Origin: Sphingomonas sp.
GTDB taxonomy: Bacteria > Pseudomonadota > Alphaproteobacteria > Sphingomonadales > Sphingomonadaceae
Length of the DNA stretch: 57,449 nucleotides
Reading direction: 5' to 3'
Assembly (NCBI RefSeq): GCF_017745215.1
Contig: NZ_JAGHZV010000022.1
Location: 1 to 57,449, forward strand
Numbering within the stretch: the first letter of the stretch is position 1; every line of letters begins with the position of its first letter. A model generated the notes under the pieces. It saw only the letters and a program-made list of their open reading frames with translations, was not told the origin of the DNA and ran no database searches. The translations under genes and the position numbers were made by a program. Positions 33,123-41,894 of the stretch are shown here, piece by piece.

Positions 33123-33892
33123 GCGACGCATTTTCGATCGGCGCGGTCGGGCTCGGCACGCAGCAGCGCGCGCTCGACGGGATCGCGGCGAACATCACCA
33201 ATGTGAACACGCCGGCGTTCAAGCGCTCGCAGATCCGCTTCGCGGACGTCGTCGCGAGTCGCGTCGATCCCGACGCGCCAGTGACGGCGAGCTCCGAGAC
33301 GGCGGCGATGGCCGGGGTGCGGCTCGACAGCGAGTTCATGCTCAACCAGGCCGGCGAGATCGACCGGACCGGCAACGCGATGGACCTGGCCATCGAGGGC
33401 AACGGCTTCATCGAGCTGATGGGTCCGGGAGGACAGACGCTGTTGTGGCGCGGCGGCGCGCTCAAGCTCGACGAGGACGGTATGCTCGCCGCCTCCGCCT
33501 CGGGGCTTGCGTTGCGCGCCTCGGTCACCGTGCCGGCCGACGCCAGCAAGCTCGAGATCGCCGCCGACGGCACGGTGCGCGCGACGATGCCGGACCAGGC
33601 GGAGCCGGTGGAGCTTGGGCAGCTCCAGCTCGTGCAGCTCGACGACCCCGCGCAGATCGAGCGGCTGGATGGCGGCCTCTATCGAGTCCTCGACGGCTCG
33701 CCCGTGCGCGAGACCACGGCGGGCGAGGACGGCGCCGGGCAATTCGTGCAGGGTGGGATCGAGCGGTCGAACGTCGCGCTGACCGACGAGATGGTGCAGC
33801 TGATGCTCGTCCAGCGCGCTTATGCCGCCAATGCCCAGATCGTCCAGGCCGCCGATCAGATGATGGCGATCGCCAATGGCTTGAGGCGCTGA
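33119..33892 (+). CDS. flgG: Flagellar distal rod protein FlgG (257 aa)
   Basis: It opens with AVGLGTQQRALDGIAANITN and NTPAFKR, and ends in FVQGGIERSNVALTDEMVQ followed by QRAYAANAQIVQAADQMM, the characteristic FlgG termini. FlgG forms the distal rod in the periplasm and is exported by the flagellar type III apparatus without a cleaved signal. ATGA overlap with flgF indicates translational coupling. Confidence 0.85.
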   Translation: MSDAFSIGAVGLGTQQRALDGIAANITNVNTPAFKRSQIRFADVVASRVDPDAPVTASSETAAMAGVRLDSEFMLNQAGEIDRTGNAMDLAIEGNGFIELMGPGGQTLLWRGGALKLDEDGMLAASASGLALRASVTVPADASKLEIAADGTVRATMPDQAEPVELGQLQLVQLDDPAQIERLDGGLYRVLDGSPVRETTAGEDGAGQFVQGGIERSNVALTDEMVQLMLVQRAYAANAQIVQAADQMMAIANGLRR

Positions 33893-33895
33893 GCG

Positions 33896-34309
33896 ATGGC
33901 CGTCGCCCATCTGCTTTCGACGCTCGTGATGGGGCTGGCGCCGGTGCCCGGCTGCTTCATCGCGGCGCACGATGTCGCCGAGGGCGAGACGCTTTCGGGC
34001 GAAGCGCTCGTGCCCGCCGCGTGCCGGAAGGCGGAGGGGCGAGCGCCGGTTCGCTACGATCGCGGCAGTGCGGCGGCCGTCGCGACGAGGGCGCTGCGGC
34101 AGGGCGACTATCTCGGCCGCGTCGCGTTGCCGGTGGAGGGCGGCGTGCGGAAGGGCGAGGCGCTGACGTTGCGCTCGAGCGCGGGGCCGGTGACGATCGA
34201 GCGGCAGGTGGTCGCGCTCCAGGCCGGTCGGCCGGGCGGGCGGCTCTTCGTGCGTGACGGTTCGGGCCAGGTGTTTGCGGTGCGCTATGTCGTGGAGGGG
34301 CGCCAGTGA
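33896..34309 (+). CDS. flgA: P-ring assembly chaperone FlgA (137 aa)
   Basis: A hydrophobic N-terminus and a SAF-like domain (HDVAEGETLSGEALVP, then RALRQGDYL) lead to the FlgA tail ALQAGRPGGRLFVRDGSGQ. FlgA helps FlgI assemble the P ring in the periplasm. It is short compared with the common ~220 residues, lacking much of the N-terminal domain. It lies 3 bases after flgG and overlaps flgH. Confidence 0.75.
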   Translation: MAVAHLLSTLVMGLAPVPGCFIAAHDVAEGETLSGEALVPAACRKAEGRAPVRYDRGSAAAVATRALRQGDYLGRVALPVEGGVRKGEALTLRSSAGPVTIERQVVALQAGRPGGRLFVRDGSGQVFAVRYVVEGRQ

Positions 34310-34881
34310 CCGGGCTCAAGCTCTCGGCGCTTGCGCTCGCGATGGCGGCGGCGACCCCCGCCGCCGCGCAGGATTTGTACAGCGGCGGCAACTGGGCGGC
34401 GATGGCTTCGGACCGGCGCGCGGCGGCGGTGGGAGACACGATCACCGTCGTCGTATCGCAGGTCTCCGAATCCTCGAACGCGACTCAGAACAGCGCGCGT
34501 AAGACGACCGATCTTTCGGGCAGCATCCGCGGCGGATCGCTCAACGAGTCGGGCGATCTCGGCTTCGGCGGCGGCTTCACCGGACGCGGCGAAGTGCGCC
34601 GCAGCGAGCGGCTGGTCGCGCAGCTCAGCGTGCGGATCGAGGAAGTGCTGCCCAACGGCGACTTCCGCATCCTCGGCACCCAGCAGCTCCATGTGAACGG
34701 CGAGGACACGACCATCGCCGTGCGCGGGCGCATCCGCCCCGCGGACATCGGCGCGGACAACAGCATCCTCTCGAGCCGGATCGCCGATGCGGAAATCGAC
34801 TACAACGGCAAGGGTTTCGTGTCGCGCAGCGCCAAGCCGGGGCTGATCAGCCGCATCTTCAACCTGTTCGGGCTGCTCTGA
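34306..34881 (+). CDS. flgH: L-ring protein FlgH without a lipobox (191 aa)
   Basis: FlgH blocks are clear: DLYSGGNW after the signal peptide, VGDTITVVVSQ, LSVRIEEVLPNGDF, VNGEDTTIAVRGRIRPADI and a tail of short strands. FlgH is normally an outer-membrane lipoprotein; this one has a signal peptide ending A-A-A-Q and no cysteine at all, so it cannot be lipidated in the usual way. It shares bases with flgA and flgI at either end. Confidence 0.85.
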   Translation: MTGLKLSALALAMAAATPAAAQDLYSGGNWAAMASDRRAAAVGDTITVVVSQVSESSNATQNSARKTTDLSGSIRGGSLNESGDLGFGGGFTGRGEVRRSERLVAQLSVRIEEVLPNGDFRILGTQQLHVNGEDTTIAVRGRIRPADIGADNSILSSRIADAEIDYNGKGFVSRSAKPGLISRIFNLFGLL

Positions 34882-35996
34882 TGCGCCTGTTCGCCCGTCT
34901 TGTCGCCGTTGCGCTCCTCCTCGCGCTGCCGATGCCTGCGCTGGCGCAGCAAGTGCCGCTCAAGGGGCTGGGGCGGTTTGCCGGCTGGCGGCAGAACGCG
35001 CTGATCGGCTATGGCATCGTCACCGGCCTCGCCGGCTCCGGCGATACACGGCGGAGCGCGGTCACGCGCCAGGCGCTGCGCAACGTGCTGAGCCGGCTGG
35101 GAACCTCGGTCACCGAGGACGAGATCAGCAGCCGCAATGTCGCCGTGGTGATGGTGACCGCCGTGCTTTCGCCCTCGGCGAATGTCGGCGATCGGATGGA
35201 TGCCACGGTCTCTTCGATCGGCGACGCGCGCAGCCTTGCCGGCGGCACCTTGATCATGACGCCGCTGATGGGCCCCGACCAGCGCACCTATGCGGTGGCG
35301 CAGGGGCCGTTGCTGACCGGCGGCTATCGCTTCGACGCCGATCTGAACCAGCAGCAGCGCAACTATCCGACCACCGCGGTCCTCCAGGGCGGCGCGACGG
35401 TGGAGCTGGGCGTCGAGTCGCCGCTGCTTCAGACCAACGGGGAGCTTTCTTTCCTGTTGAGCGAGCCTAGCTTCTCGACTGCCGAGCGGATCGCCGAACG
35501 GATCGGGGAACGGCTGGGCTATGGCGCCGCCTGGGCCAGGAGCGCGGACGAGGTCCGGATTCGCTTCCATGGCTCGCCCGAGCAAGTGACGGCCTTCGTC
35601 GCCACGCTCGAGAACCTGACCGTCGAGCCCGATGCCGCGACGCGCATCGTGATCAACGAGCGCACCGGGACGGTGGTCGCCGGTGGCGGCGTGACGATCT
35701 CGAGCGTCGTGATCTCGCAAGGCGACATCAAGGTGACGGTCACCGCAGAGCGGACGGCTTCGCAGCCGAGCTTTTATTCGGGGTTCGCGAGCGATGTGGG
35801 GAGCCTGGTCGTCACCAACACCAAGCTCGACGTCGAACAGGGCGTCGGCGACCGGACCTTCAAGTTCCCGAGCACCTCGGTCGGCGATCTCGTCCAGGCG
35901 CTCGCACGCGCGCATGTCGACACGCGGCGGATCATCTCGATCCTCCAGGCCATCAAGGCGGCGGGCGCGCTCCACGCAGACATCCTCGTTCAATAA
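34881..35996 (+). CDS. flgI: P-ring protein FlgI (371 aa)
   Basis: Signal peptide ending A-L-A-Q, then the FlgI core: QNALIGYGIVTGLAGSGD, RNVAVVMVTA, DATVSSIGDARSLAGGTLIM, and the C-terminal VGDLVQALARAHVDTRRI. Length and order match FlgI, which forms the peptidoglycan ring around the rod. The ATG shares its A with the flgH stop. Confidence 0.9.
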   Translation: MRLFARLVAVALLLALPMPALAQQVPLKGLGRFAGWRQNALIGYGIVTGLAGSGDTRRSAVTRQALRNVLSRLGTSVTEDEISSRNVAVVMVTAVLSPSANVGDRMDATVSSIGDARSLAGGTLIMTPLMGPDQRTYAVAQGPLLTGGYRFDADLNQQQRNYPTTAVLQGGATVELGVESPLLQTNGELSFLLSEPSFSTAERIAERIGERLGYGAAWARSADEVRIRFHGSPEQVTAFVATLENLTVEPDAATRIVINERTGTVVAGGGVTISSVVISQGDIKVTVTAERTASQPSFYSGFASDVGSLVVTNTKLDVEQGVGDRTFKFPSTSVGDLVQALARAHVDTRRIISILQAIKAAGALHADILVQ

Positions 35997-36008
35997 GGCG
36001 ACAAGCGA

Positions 36009-36353
36009 ATGCCCAGCATTTCGGCAATCTTGATCGGCAAGGCGCTCGACGGGCTCGACGCGCGCCAGGCCGCGACGGCGCAGAACATCGCCAATGCCAA
36101 CTCCAGGACCTATCGGCCGGTGCGAGTCCGCTTCGAGGAGAGCCTCCGCGCGGCCGCGGCGCAGGGACCCGGCGCGGTCGCCGCGGTGAAGCCGGAGACC
36201 GAATTCGCGCCGCAGCCCAAATTCGCCACCGAGATGCGCCTCGACCTCGAGATCGCGACCGCCTCGCAGACCGCGATGCGCTACGGCGCGCTGCTCTCGG
36301 TGCTCGAAGGACGCGGCTCGCTGATGCGCGCCGTGATCGACGGAGGACGCTGA
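36009..36353 (+). CDS. flgB: Proximal rod protein FlgB (114 aa)
   Basis: A small rod protein with LDARQAATAQNIANANSRTY, the FlgB/FlgC version of the rod motif, and a C-terminal helix ending RYGALLSVLEGRGSLM. It directly precedes flgC, as is usual. Twelve bases separate it from flgI, so it is in the same operon. It is exported through the flagellar apparatus. Confidence 0.82.
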   Translation: MPSISAILIGKALDGLDARQAATAQNIANANSRTYRPVRVRFEESLRAAAAQGPGAVAAVKPETEFAPQPKFATEMRLDLEIATASQTAMRYGALLSVLEGRGSLMRAVIDGGR

Positions 36354-36354
36354 T

Positions 36355-36783
36355 ATGGACGCGATCGAGATCAGCCGCACCGGGCTCGACGTCGAGTGGC
36401 AGCGCCTTCAGGTGATCGCCCAGAACCTGGCCAACATCAACACGAGCCGGACGGCGTCGGGTGGCATGTTCCAGCCGATGCGGCTCGTCTCGGGACCGTC
36501 CGCGGACTTCTCGGCGATGCTGCGCGCGGGCAAGCTTCCCTCCCGGCCCGAGGGGGTCGAGGTGTTGGGGCTCGAGCCGATCGCGGCGGGCACGCGGCGC
36601 GTCTACGAGCCGGGCCATCCCGATGCCGATGGCGACGGCTTCGTGACGTATCCCGACATCGATCACGCCGCGGAGATGACGCTCCTGATCCAGACCTCGC
36701 GGGTCTATGAGGCCAACCTCACGGCGATGTCGATCGCGCAGCAGATGTACACGCGCGCCGCCGAGCTGGGACGCGGCTCGTGA
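36355..36783 (+). CDS. flgC: Proximal rod protein FlgC (142 aa)
   Basis: Contains VIAQNLANINTSRTASGG near the start, EPGHPDADGDGFVTYPDID in the middle and TSRVYEANLTAM at the end, all typical of FlgC. It starts one base after flgB and overlaps fliE by four bases. Confidence 0.88.
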   Translation: MDAIEISRTGLDVEWQRLQVIAQNLANINTSRTASGGMFQPMRLVSGPSADFSAMLRAGKLPSRPEGVEVLGLEPIAAGTRRVYEPGHPDADGDGFVTYPDIDHAAEMTLLIQTSRVYEANLTAMSIAQQMYTRAAELGRGS

Positions 36784-37106
36784 CCGGTATCGAAGCGATC
36801 GCGGCGGTGGGCGCCGGCCAGTCCGATCCGGTGGCGATGCAGATCGGCCAGGCGACGCAGCCGATCGCGTCGCCCTCGGTGGGCGGCGCGGACTTCGCGC
36901 AGGTGCTGATGAACGGCCTGCACGGCGTCGACGCCAAGGTCGCGGCGGCGGACAAGCTCGTCCAGCAGTTCGCGCTCGACGATTCGGTGCCTGTCCACCA
37001 GGTGACGATGGCGCTCGCCGAGGCGCGAGTCTCGGTCGAGCTGGCGATGCAGGTCCGCGGCAGGCTGGTCGAGGCCTATCGCGATATCATGAACATGCAG
37101 CTGTGA
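36780..37106 (+). CDS. fliE: MS-ring/rod junction protein FliE (108 aa)
   Basis: Small helical protein with the FliE C-terminal block VPVHQVTMALAEARVSVELAMQ and the ending EAYRDIMNMQL. FliE joins the MS ring to the rod. Starts at GTG inside the flgC stop (GTGA). Confidence 0.85.
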   Translation: MTGIEAIAAVGAGQSDPVAMQIGQATQPIASPSVGGADFAQVLMNGLHGVDAKVAAADKLVQQFALDDSVPVHQVTMALAEARVSVELAMQVRGRLVEAYRDIMNMQL

Positions 37107-37116
37107 TGCGCCCCCG

Positions 37117-38385
37117 ATGAACGACGTCGTTTCACCTCGCGGTTCACGGCGCCAGCTGCTGATCCTGGGCGGCGTGTTCCTGTTGATCTGCAGCCTGCTG
37201 GGGCTCGGCTATTTCCTGTTCCTGCGCACCAGCTATGTCGTGCTGGCGGAGGGGCTGCGCCCGGCCGATGCCCAGGCGGTCGTCGCCGAGCTCGACAAGA
37301 AGCACGCGAGCTACCAGCTCCGCGACGGCGGGCGGACGATCCTCGTGCCGGAGGGCAGCGCGGACGCGACGCGGCTCGCGATCGCGGGCTCGGACGCGGC
37401 CGAGCGGGGGCAGATCGGCTTCGAGCTGTTCAATAAGTCCGACATGGGGCTCACCAACTTCGCGCAGAAGATCAACTATCAGCGTGCGCTCCAGGGCGAG
37501 CTGGTGCGCACGATCGTGCAGATGGACGGCGTGGAAAGCGCGCGCGTGCACCTGGCATTGCCCGAGCGGAGCCTGTTCCGCGGCGAGCGCGAAGATCCGA
37601 CCGCCGCGGTCACCATCGCGATGAAGCCGGGGCAGCAGGCCGATCCGGCCCGCGTCGAAGGCATCCAGCGACTGGTCGCGGCGGCGGTGCCCGACCTTCC
37701 CCAGTCGAAAGTGGTGGTGCTCGATTCGGCTGGTCGGGTGATCAGCCCGGTCGTGGCCGCGGAGCCCGCGCTCGACCGGCCTGCCGACCTGGATGAGCGT
37801 TCGGCGGTGGAGAATTACTATCGCGCCAGGGCGCGCGGCGCCGTCGAGCGCCAGCTGCCGGGGCTGCACTTCGCCGTGCGCGTGCTGCTGATGCCGATCG
37901 CCGCGCCGTCGTCCGCCGCGAGCGGCGAGGCGGCGGACAATGGCTGGGTCCCCTCGGGCGACGGGCCGAGCCGGAATTTCCGCCTGCGCATGCAGTTCGA
38001 GACCGAGGTGCCGCTGGGCGGCGACGATCAGGCGGTGGTGCGCGAGGCGATCACCGCGGCGACGCCGCTGAGCGCTGCGCTGGGCGACAGCCTTGAGTTC
38101 CAGACGGGCCCCGTCGATCCGATCGCCGCGCCTGGGCCGGCTCCGGTGCAGCGTTCGGCGACGCCGGCAACCGCGGCTGCGCAGCCCGCGCCGCTCGCCG
38201 TGCCGCGGTTCGACTGGTTCGCATGGCTGGGCTGGGGAAGCCTGATCCTCGTGGCGGTCGCACTGCTCGTCTGGCTGCTCCGCCGGCGCGGAATGCTGGT
38301 GCTCGAGGCGCGCGACCATGAGGCGTTCGCGGCGAAACTCCGCAGGCAGCTGAACCTCGAGGATGGCGGCGATGCTGTCGCCTGA
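37117..38385 (+). CDS. fliF: Flagellar MS-ring protein FliF, short form (422 aa)
   Basis: Membrane segment at ~13-33, then the ring-building motif: GLRPADAQAVVAELDKK, LFNKSDMGLTNFAQKINYQR, LQGELVRTI..MDGVESARVHLA. The second membrane segment is at ~365-390, leaving a cytoplasmic tail of only ~35 residues. FliF is more usually ~550 residues with a longer tail that binds FliG. The shortness matters because no full FliG follows. The stop overlaps the next gene. Confidence 0.88.
   Translation: MNDVVSPRGSRRQLLILGGVFLLICSLLGLGYFLFLRTSYVVLAEGLRPADAQAVVAELDKKHASYQLRDGGRTILVPEGSADATRLAIAGSDAAERGQIGFELFNKSDMGLTNFAQKINYQRALQGELVRTIVQMDGVESARVHLALPERSLFRGEREDPTAAVTIAMKPGQQADPARVEGIQRLVAAAVPDLPQSKVVVLDSAGRVISPVVAAEPALDRPADLDERSAVENYYRARARGAVERQLPGLHFAVRVLLMPIAAPSSAASGEAADNGWVPSGDGPSRNFRLRMQFETEVPLGGDDQAVVREAITAATPLSAALGDSLEFQTGPVDPIAAPGPAPVQRSATPATAAAQPAPLAVPRFDWFAWLGWGSLILVAVALLVWLLRRRGMLVLEARDHEAFAAKLRRQLNLEDGGDAVA
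38359..38362 (+). promoter_or_regulatory. Ribosome binding site deciding the start of the small gene after fliF
   Basis: GAGG lies 9 bases before ATG 38372 but directly abuts the in-frame ATG at 38363, so 38372 is preferred. Confidence 0.45.
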
Positions 38386-38713
38386 GCCTCGGCTCGATAT
38401 GCTCCTCGAGGAGCTGGGCAAGCTGCCCGGCGCGGACCGTCGCGCGATCATCGCCCGGCTGACCCCGCGCGAACGCGAGCGGATTCGGGCGCGGCTCTCG
38501 GGTTGGGGGGACGTGCGTCAAGCCTCGCCCTATTCGGCCGACATCGCGGCGCGGATCGCTGATCCGGAGGGCGCGGCAGTGACGGTCGCCGGCCGTGCGG
38601 CCCTCGCGGACGCGCTTCGCGCCAGCGGCGAAGAGAGCGCCGCGGTGATCGAAGCGCGGAGCCTCGCCAGCGCGCTCGCGGGCTGGTTCCGTCGATGGGG
38701 AATTCCGCTGTGA
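38372..38713 (+). CDS. Small uncharacterised protein in the fliG position (113 aa)
   Basis: It lies between fliF and fliH, where fliG normally sits, and overlaps both. The protein is helical and charged, with LLEELGKLPGADRRAIIARL followed by TPRERERIRARL, and a hydrophobic end ALAGWFRRWGIPL. I do not see the FliG middle-domain EHPQ motif or the charged torque helix, and it is one third of FliG length (~330). It could be a remnant or functional stand-in for the FliF-binding part of FliG, or an unrelated accessory protein. I cannot assign it further. Confidence 0.5.
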   Translation: MLSPEPRLDMLLEELGKLPGADRRAIIARLTPRERERIRARLSGWGDVRQASPYSADIAARIADPEGAAVTVAGRAALADALRASGEESAAVIEARSLASALAGWFRRWGIPL

Positions 38714-39363
38714 GCGCGTTGATCAAGTCCGGCGCACCCGGCGCGGTCAGGGCTTTCGCGCCGGCGCGTGAGCGCGAACCTCGAGCGCCGGCGCCTGTGC
38801 CTGCGGCCGATCCGCGCGACGCCGAGATCGCCCGGTTGCGCGGCGAGATCGCGCGCCTTGGGGCCGAGCTTGCCGAGGGCAAGGCGAGCACGGACGACGT
38901 GATCCTCAAGGCTTATGAAAAGGGCCGCGGCGAAGGCTTGCGGGACGCCGAAGTCCGCGAGGCGGAGCGCCTCGATCTCCTGGAACGGGTCGCCGAGGAT
39001 GCGCTCGCCGCCTTCGGCAAGCGGCTCGACCTGCTCGAAGCGCTTGCGCCGGCGCTGGCCTGGGCGGCGCTCGACAAATTGTTCGCGGACCGCACCGATT
39101 GGCGGGATATGACCGAGGCGGCGCTTGCGCGCCAGCTCGATGCGCTTCGCAGGGACGCCGTCCTGCGCGTGCTGGTGAGTTCGATCGATTTTCCCGAAGG
39201 CGTGAGCCTGCCGCTGATCGCCGGTGCGAGTGTAGAGCGGGAAGCGGGACTGCGTGGGGGCGCCTGCCGGATCGAATGCCGCCTGGGCGAGGTCGAGATC
39301 GATGTCCGCGAACAATGGTCGGCGCTAGCCGCGCTGCTCGAGCAGATGGGCGAGGAAGCGTGA
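38710..39363 (+). CDS. fliH: Flagellar export ATPase regulator FliH (217 aa)
   Basis: A Pro-rich N-terminus and a coiled segment (RDAEIARLRGEIARLGAELA) lead to the FliH/YscL-like C-terminal domain with LRRDAVLRVLVSS and the late block CRIECRLGEVEIDV. FliH holds and restrains the ATPase FliI. I chose GTG 38710 because GGGGA (38697-38701) is 8 bases upstream and it forms the GTGA overlap seen throughout this operon; ATG 38695 is the alternative. Confidence 0.75.
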   Translation: MSALIKSGAPGAVRAFAPAREREPRAPAPVPAADPRDAEIARLRGEIARLGAELAEGKASTDDVILKAYEKGRGEGLRDAEVREAERLDLLERVAEDALAAFGKRLDLLEALAPALAWAALDKLFADRTDWRDMTEAALARQLDALRRDAVLRVLVSSIDFPEGVSLPLIAGASVEREAGLRGGACRIECRLGEVEIDVREQWSALAALLEQMGEEA

Positions 39364-40673
39364 CCGAGCATCGCTTCATCACCCGGCTGCGCGAGGCGGC
39401 GCTGGTTCGTCCGCACGGCGTGATCCGCAAGGTCGCGCAAAGCCATTTCGAGGCGACCGGCCCGGAATGCACCGTGGGAGATCTCTGCGAGGTCGGTGAG
39501 GGCCAGGATCCTGTCCTCGCGGAAGTCGCCGCGGTCGACGAGCAGGGGCTGATCCTCGTCCCGCTCCAGCAGCAGCGCCGGGTTCGGCGCGCCGCCAGGG
39601 TCCGGCTGCTCCCGGGCGCCGGCGCAGTGGCGGTGGGGCCTGCCTTCGCGGGTCGTGCGATCGACGCGCTCGGCCGGCCGATCGATGGGGGCGCGGCGAT
39701 CCCAGCCGCGGTGCGCGTGCCCGCGTCGGGCGACGTGCCGGCGCCGCTCGACCGGGTGACTCCGGAGAAGATCGTCGCGACCGGGGTTCGCGCGATCGAC
39801 GGCCTGCTCACGCTCGGTGCCGGCCAGCGCATCGGCATCTTCGCGGCGAGCGGCGTCGGCAAGACCAGCCTCGTCGACCAGCTCGTGCGCCAGATCGAGT
39901 GCGATCGCTGCGTGGTCTGCCTCGTCGGCGAGCGCGGCCGCGAAGTCGAGGCGATGTGGCGGATGCTATCGGCACGCGACGATGCCGAGCGGTTCACGCT
40001 CGTCGCCGCGACTTCGGACGAAAGCGCGCCGATGCGCGCGCGGGCGGCGAACGTCGCGCTGTGCCTCGCCGAATATTGGCGGGCACGGGGCGAGCAGGTG
40101 CTGTTCGTGGCGGATTCGGTCACGCGGCTGGCGATGGCACTGCGCGAGATCGGCCTCGCCTCTGGCGAGCCGCCGACCGTGCGCGCCTATACGCCCAATG
40201 TCTTCGCGGCGCTGCCCCGCGTGGTCGAGCGTTGCGGCGCGGTCCGGGGGGGCGGGGCGATCACCGCGGTGCTCACCGTGCTCAGCGAGACCGACGATGT
40301 CGACGATCCGATCGTCGAGACGATGAAGTCGCTGCTCGACGGGCATGTCGTGCTGTCGCGCACGCTCGCCGACCGCGGCCATTTCCCGGCGATCGACGTG
40401 TCGCGCAGCATCAGCCGCCAGGCCGGCAGGCTGATGACCGACGCGCACGCGCAGGCCGCGCAGGCCGCGCAGGCGCTGCTCGGGACCTATGAGGAGGCCC
40501 GGGTGATGATCGAGAGCGGTGTCTACAAGCCCGGCGCCAGCGCCGAGATCGATCGAGCGATCTCGGCCCGGCCGGGGCTCATGGCCTTCCTGCAACAAGG
40601 TCAGGGCGACTGCGTTGCCTTCGCGCAGACCGTCGCCTCGCTTCGATCGGCCCCGAGAGGCGCGCATGGATAA
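39360..40673 (+). CDS. fliI: Flagellum-specific ATPase FliI (437 aa)
   Basis: F1-beta-like ATPase: Walker A ASGVGKTS (163-170), CLVGERGREVEAM, Walker B VLFVADSVTRLA, GEPPTVRAYTPNVFAALPR and LSRTLADRGHFPAIDVSRSI. These blocks are diagnostic for FliI/SctN. It energises unfolding and export of flagellar substrates. GTG 39360 overlaps the fliH stop; the frame is open further upstream inside fliH but that part is not FliI-like. The end overlaps fliJ by eight bases. Confidence 0.92.
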   Translation: MTEHRFITRLREAALVRPHGVIRKVAQSHFEATGPECTVGDLCEVGEGQDPVLAEVAAVDEQGLILVPLQQQRRVRRAARVRLLPGAGAVAVGPAFAGRAIDALGRPIDGGAAIPAAVRVPASGDVPAPLDRVTPEKIVATGVRAIDGLLTLGAGQRIGIFAASGVGKTSLVDQLVRQIECDRCVVCLVGERGREVEAMWRMLSARDDAERFTLVAATSDESAPMRARAANVALCLAEYWRARGEQVLFVADSVTRLAMALREIGLASGEPPTVRAYTPNVFAALPRVVERCGAVRGGGAITAVLTVLSETDDVDDPIVETMKSLLDGHVVLSRTLADRGHFPAIDVSRSISRQAGRLMTDAHAQAAQAAQALLGTYEEARVMIESGVYKPGASAEIDRAISARPGLMAFLQQGQGDCVAFAQTVASLRSAPRGAHG

Positions 40674-41112
40674 GCGCGCGCGAAGCCGGGCGATCGGTCA
40701 GATCGCAGCGTTGAGGGCGGCAGAACGCGTCGCCGCGCAGCAGGCACTCGGGGAAGCGCTGGCGGCGCAGCAGGCCGCGGAGGCGGATGCCCGGCGCGCC
40801 GAGGTTCGGACGAACGAGGCCGTGGGGGCCTGGCAGGCGCAGCTCGCCGAGGGTTTCGCGCCGGAGCTGGCGCGTGCGCTCGCCGCCGACCTGGTCGCGC
40901 GAGCCGCGGAGACCGTGGAAGCGCGCGGCGCATCGGCGCGCGCGGCGGAACATTCCGATGCGCGCACCTCCGCCTGGCGTGAAAGCGATGCGCGCCTCCG
41001 CCAGGCCGAGACGCTGGCCCGGGCCAGCCGGCGCGCGCTTCGGCGCGCGCGCGAGGAGCGGTCGCTCGAGGCCCAGGCCGATCGGATCACCTGGCGCTGG
41101 AGGCGTGCATGA
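40666..41112 (+). CDS. fliJ: FliJ-like coiled-coil export chaperone (148 aa)
   Basis: Nearly all helix, rich in Ala, Arg and Glu with heptad-like spacing, and located directly after fliI. That is what FliJ looks like: a coiled coil that inserts into the FliI hexamer. Sequence identity is too low to prove it; context carries the call. ATG 40666 overlaps the fliI stop. Confidence 0.65.
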   Translation: MDKRARSRAIGQIAALRAAERVAAQQALGEALAAQQAAEADARRAEVRTNEAVGAWQAQLAEGFAPELARALAADLVARAAETVEARGASARAAEHSDARTSAWRESDARLRQAETLARASRRALRRAREERSLEAQADRITWRWRRA

Positions 41113-41894
41113 TCGGTCCCTTGTCGCAGAGCCCCCCCGCGCCGGTGAGCGGCGAGTCCCCCGTGGCGCCCGCAGTCGAAGCCGGCGAGGACTTCGCGGC
41201 CTTGCTCGCTGCCGGTTCGTCGCCTCCCGCGGGCGGTGTTCCGTTGCCGGGGAGCGGGACTCCGGAGTTACCGGCCGCGCTCACCGATGCGCCCCAGCTC
41301 CAGCCCGTCGTCGCTGATCCGCGGCAGCGGGCGGCCGCGCGCAGCTTCAATCGCGACGGCTTCTTCGAGCCGGGCCAGGCGTTGAGCGCCGCGCTCGTCG
41401 TTTCCCGCGTCCAGCCCGTTGCCGCGCCGGAAATCGACCTTGCCGGTGCGGCCGCGGCCATCGCTGCCCCGGAGGACGGTCCGGCCGCAACGCGGCCGTC
41501 CGCCGCTCCGCTCGCTGGATCGACGCTCGCTGCCTCCGGTAGCCGGGCATCGCCTGAGCCGGCGCGCGGGCTGGCGACGCGCCTCGTCCTCGCGCCCCCG
41601 TTCGTTGTGTCGCAGCCGAGGATCGTGGCCGGCCACCCGGTCGACCCCGGTGCTCCGCTTCAGCAGCGCGCGCGTCCGCGTAGCGCGGCGGCCGAGCAAT
41701 CCGTCCAGGTCGCGGTCCACGAGCTCGAGCGGGGCCTCCACGTCGCCGCCTTCGCCGGGTCGCTCGGCGAGGGCCAAGCGGAGCGGCTCCATGTCGAGAT
41801 CGCCGCGCTGCTCTCGCGGCATGGGCTCGCGGCACGCAGCATCCGCATCCATGGCCCCCGCGCCAGTTCGACGATCGAGGAGGAAGCGAAGTGA
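41109..41894 (+). CDS. fliK: FliK-like hook-length protein (261 aa)
   Basis: A disordered Pro/Ala-rich protein with a compact C-terminal ~65 residues (SVQVAVHELERGLHVAAFAG and AERLHVEIAALLSRHGL). FliK proteins have this plan: a long unstructured ruler and a small C-terminal switch domain. Position between fliJ and flgD supports it. The classic FliK L-x-L-x-P-x-x-L-G motif is not obvious, so the call rests mainly on context. Confidence 0.5.
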   Translation: MIGPLSQSPPAPVSGESPVAPAVEAGEDFAALLAAGSSPPAGGVPLPGSGTPELPAALTDAPQLQPVVADPRQRAAARSFNRDGFFEPGQALSAALVVSRVQPVAAPEIDLAGAAAAIAAPEDGPAATRPSAAPLAGSTLAASGSRASPEPARGLATRLVLAPPFVVSQPRIVAGHPVDPGAPLQQRARPRSAAAEQSVQVAVHELERGLHVAAFAGSLGEGQAERLHVEIAALLSRHGLAARSIRIHGPRASSTIEEEAK

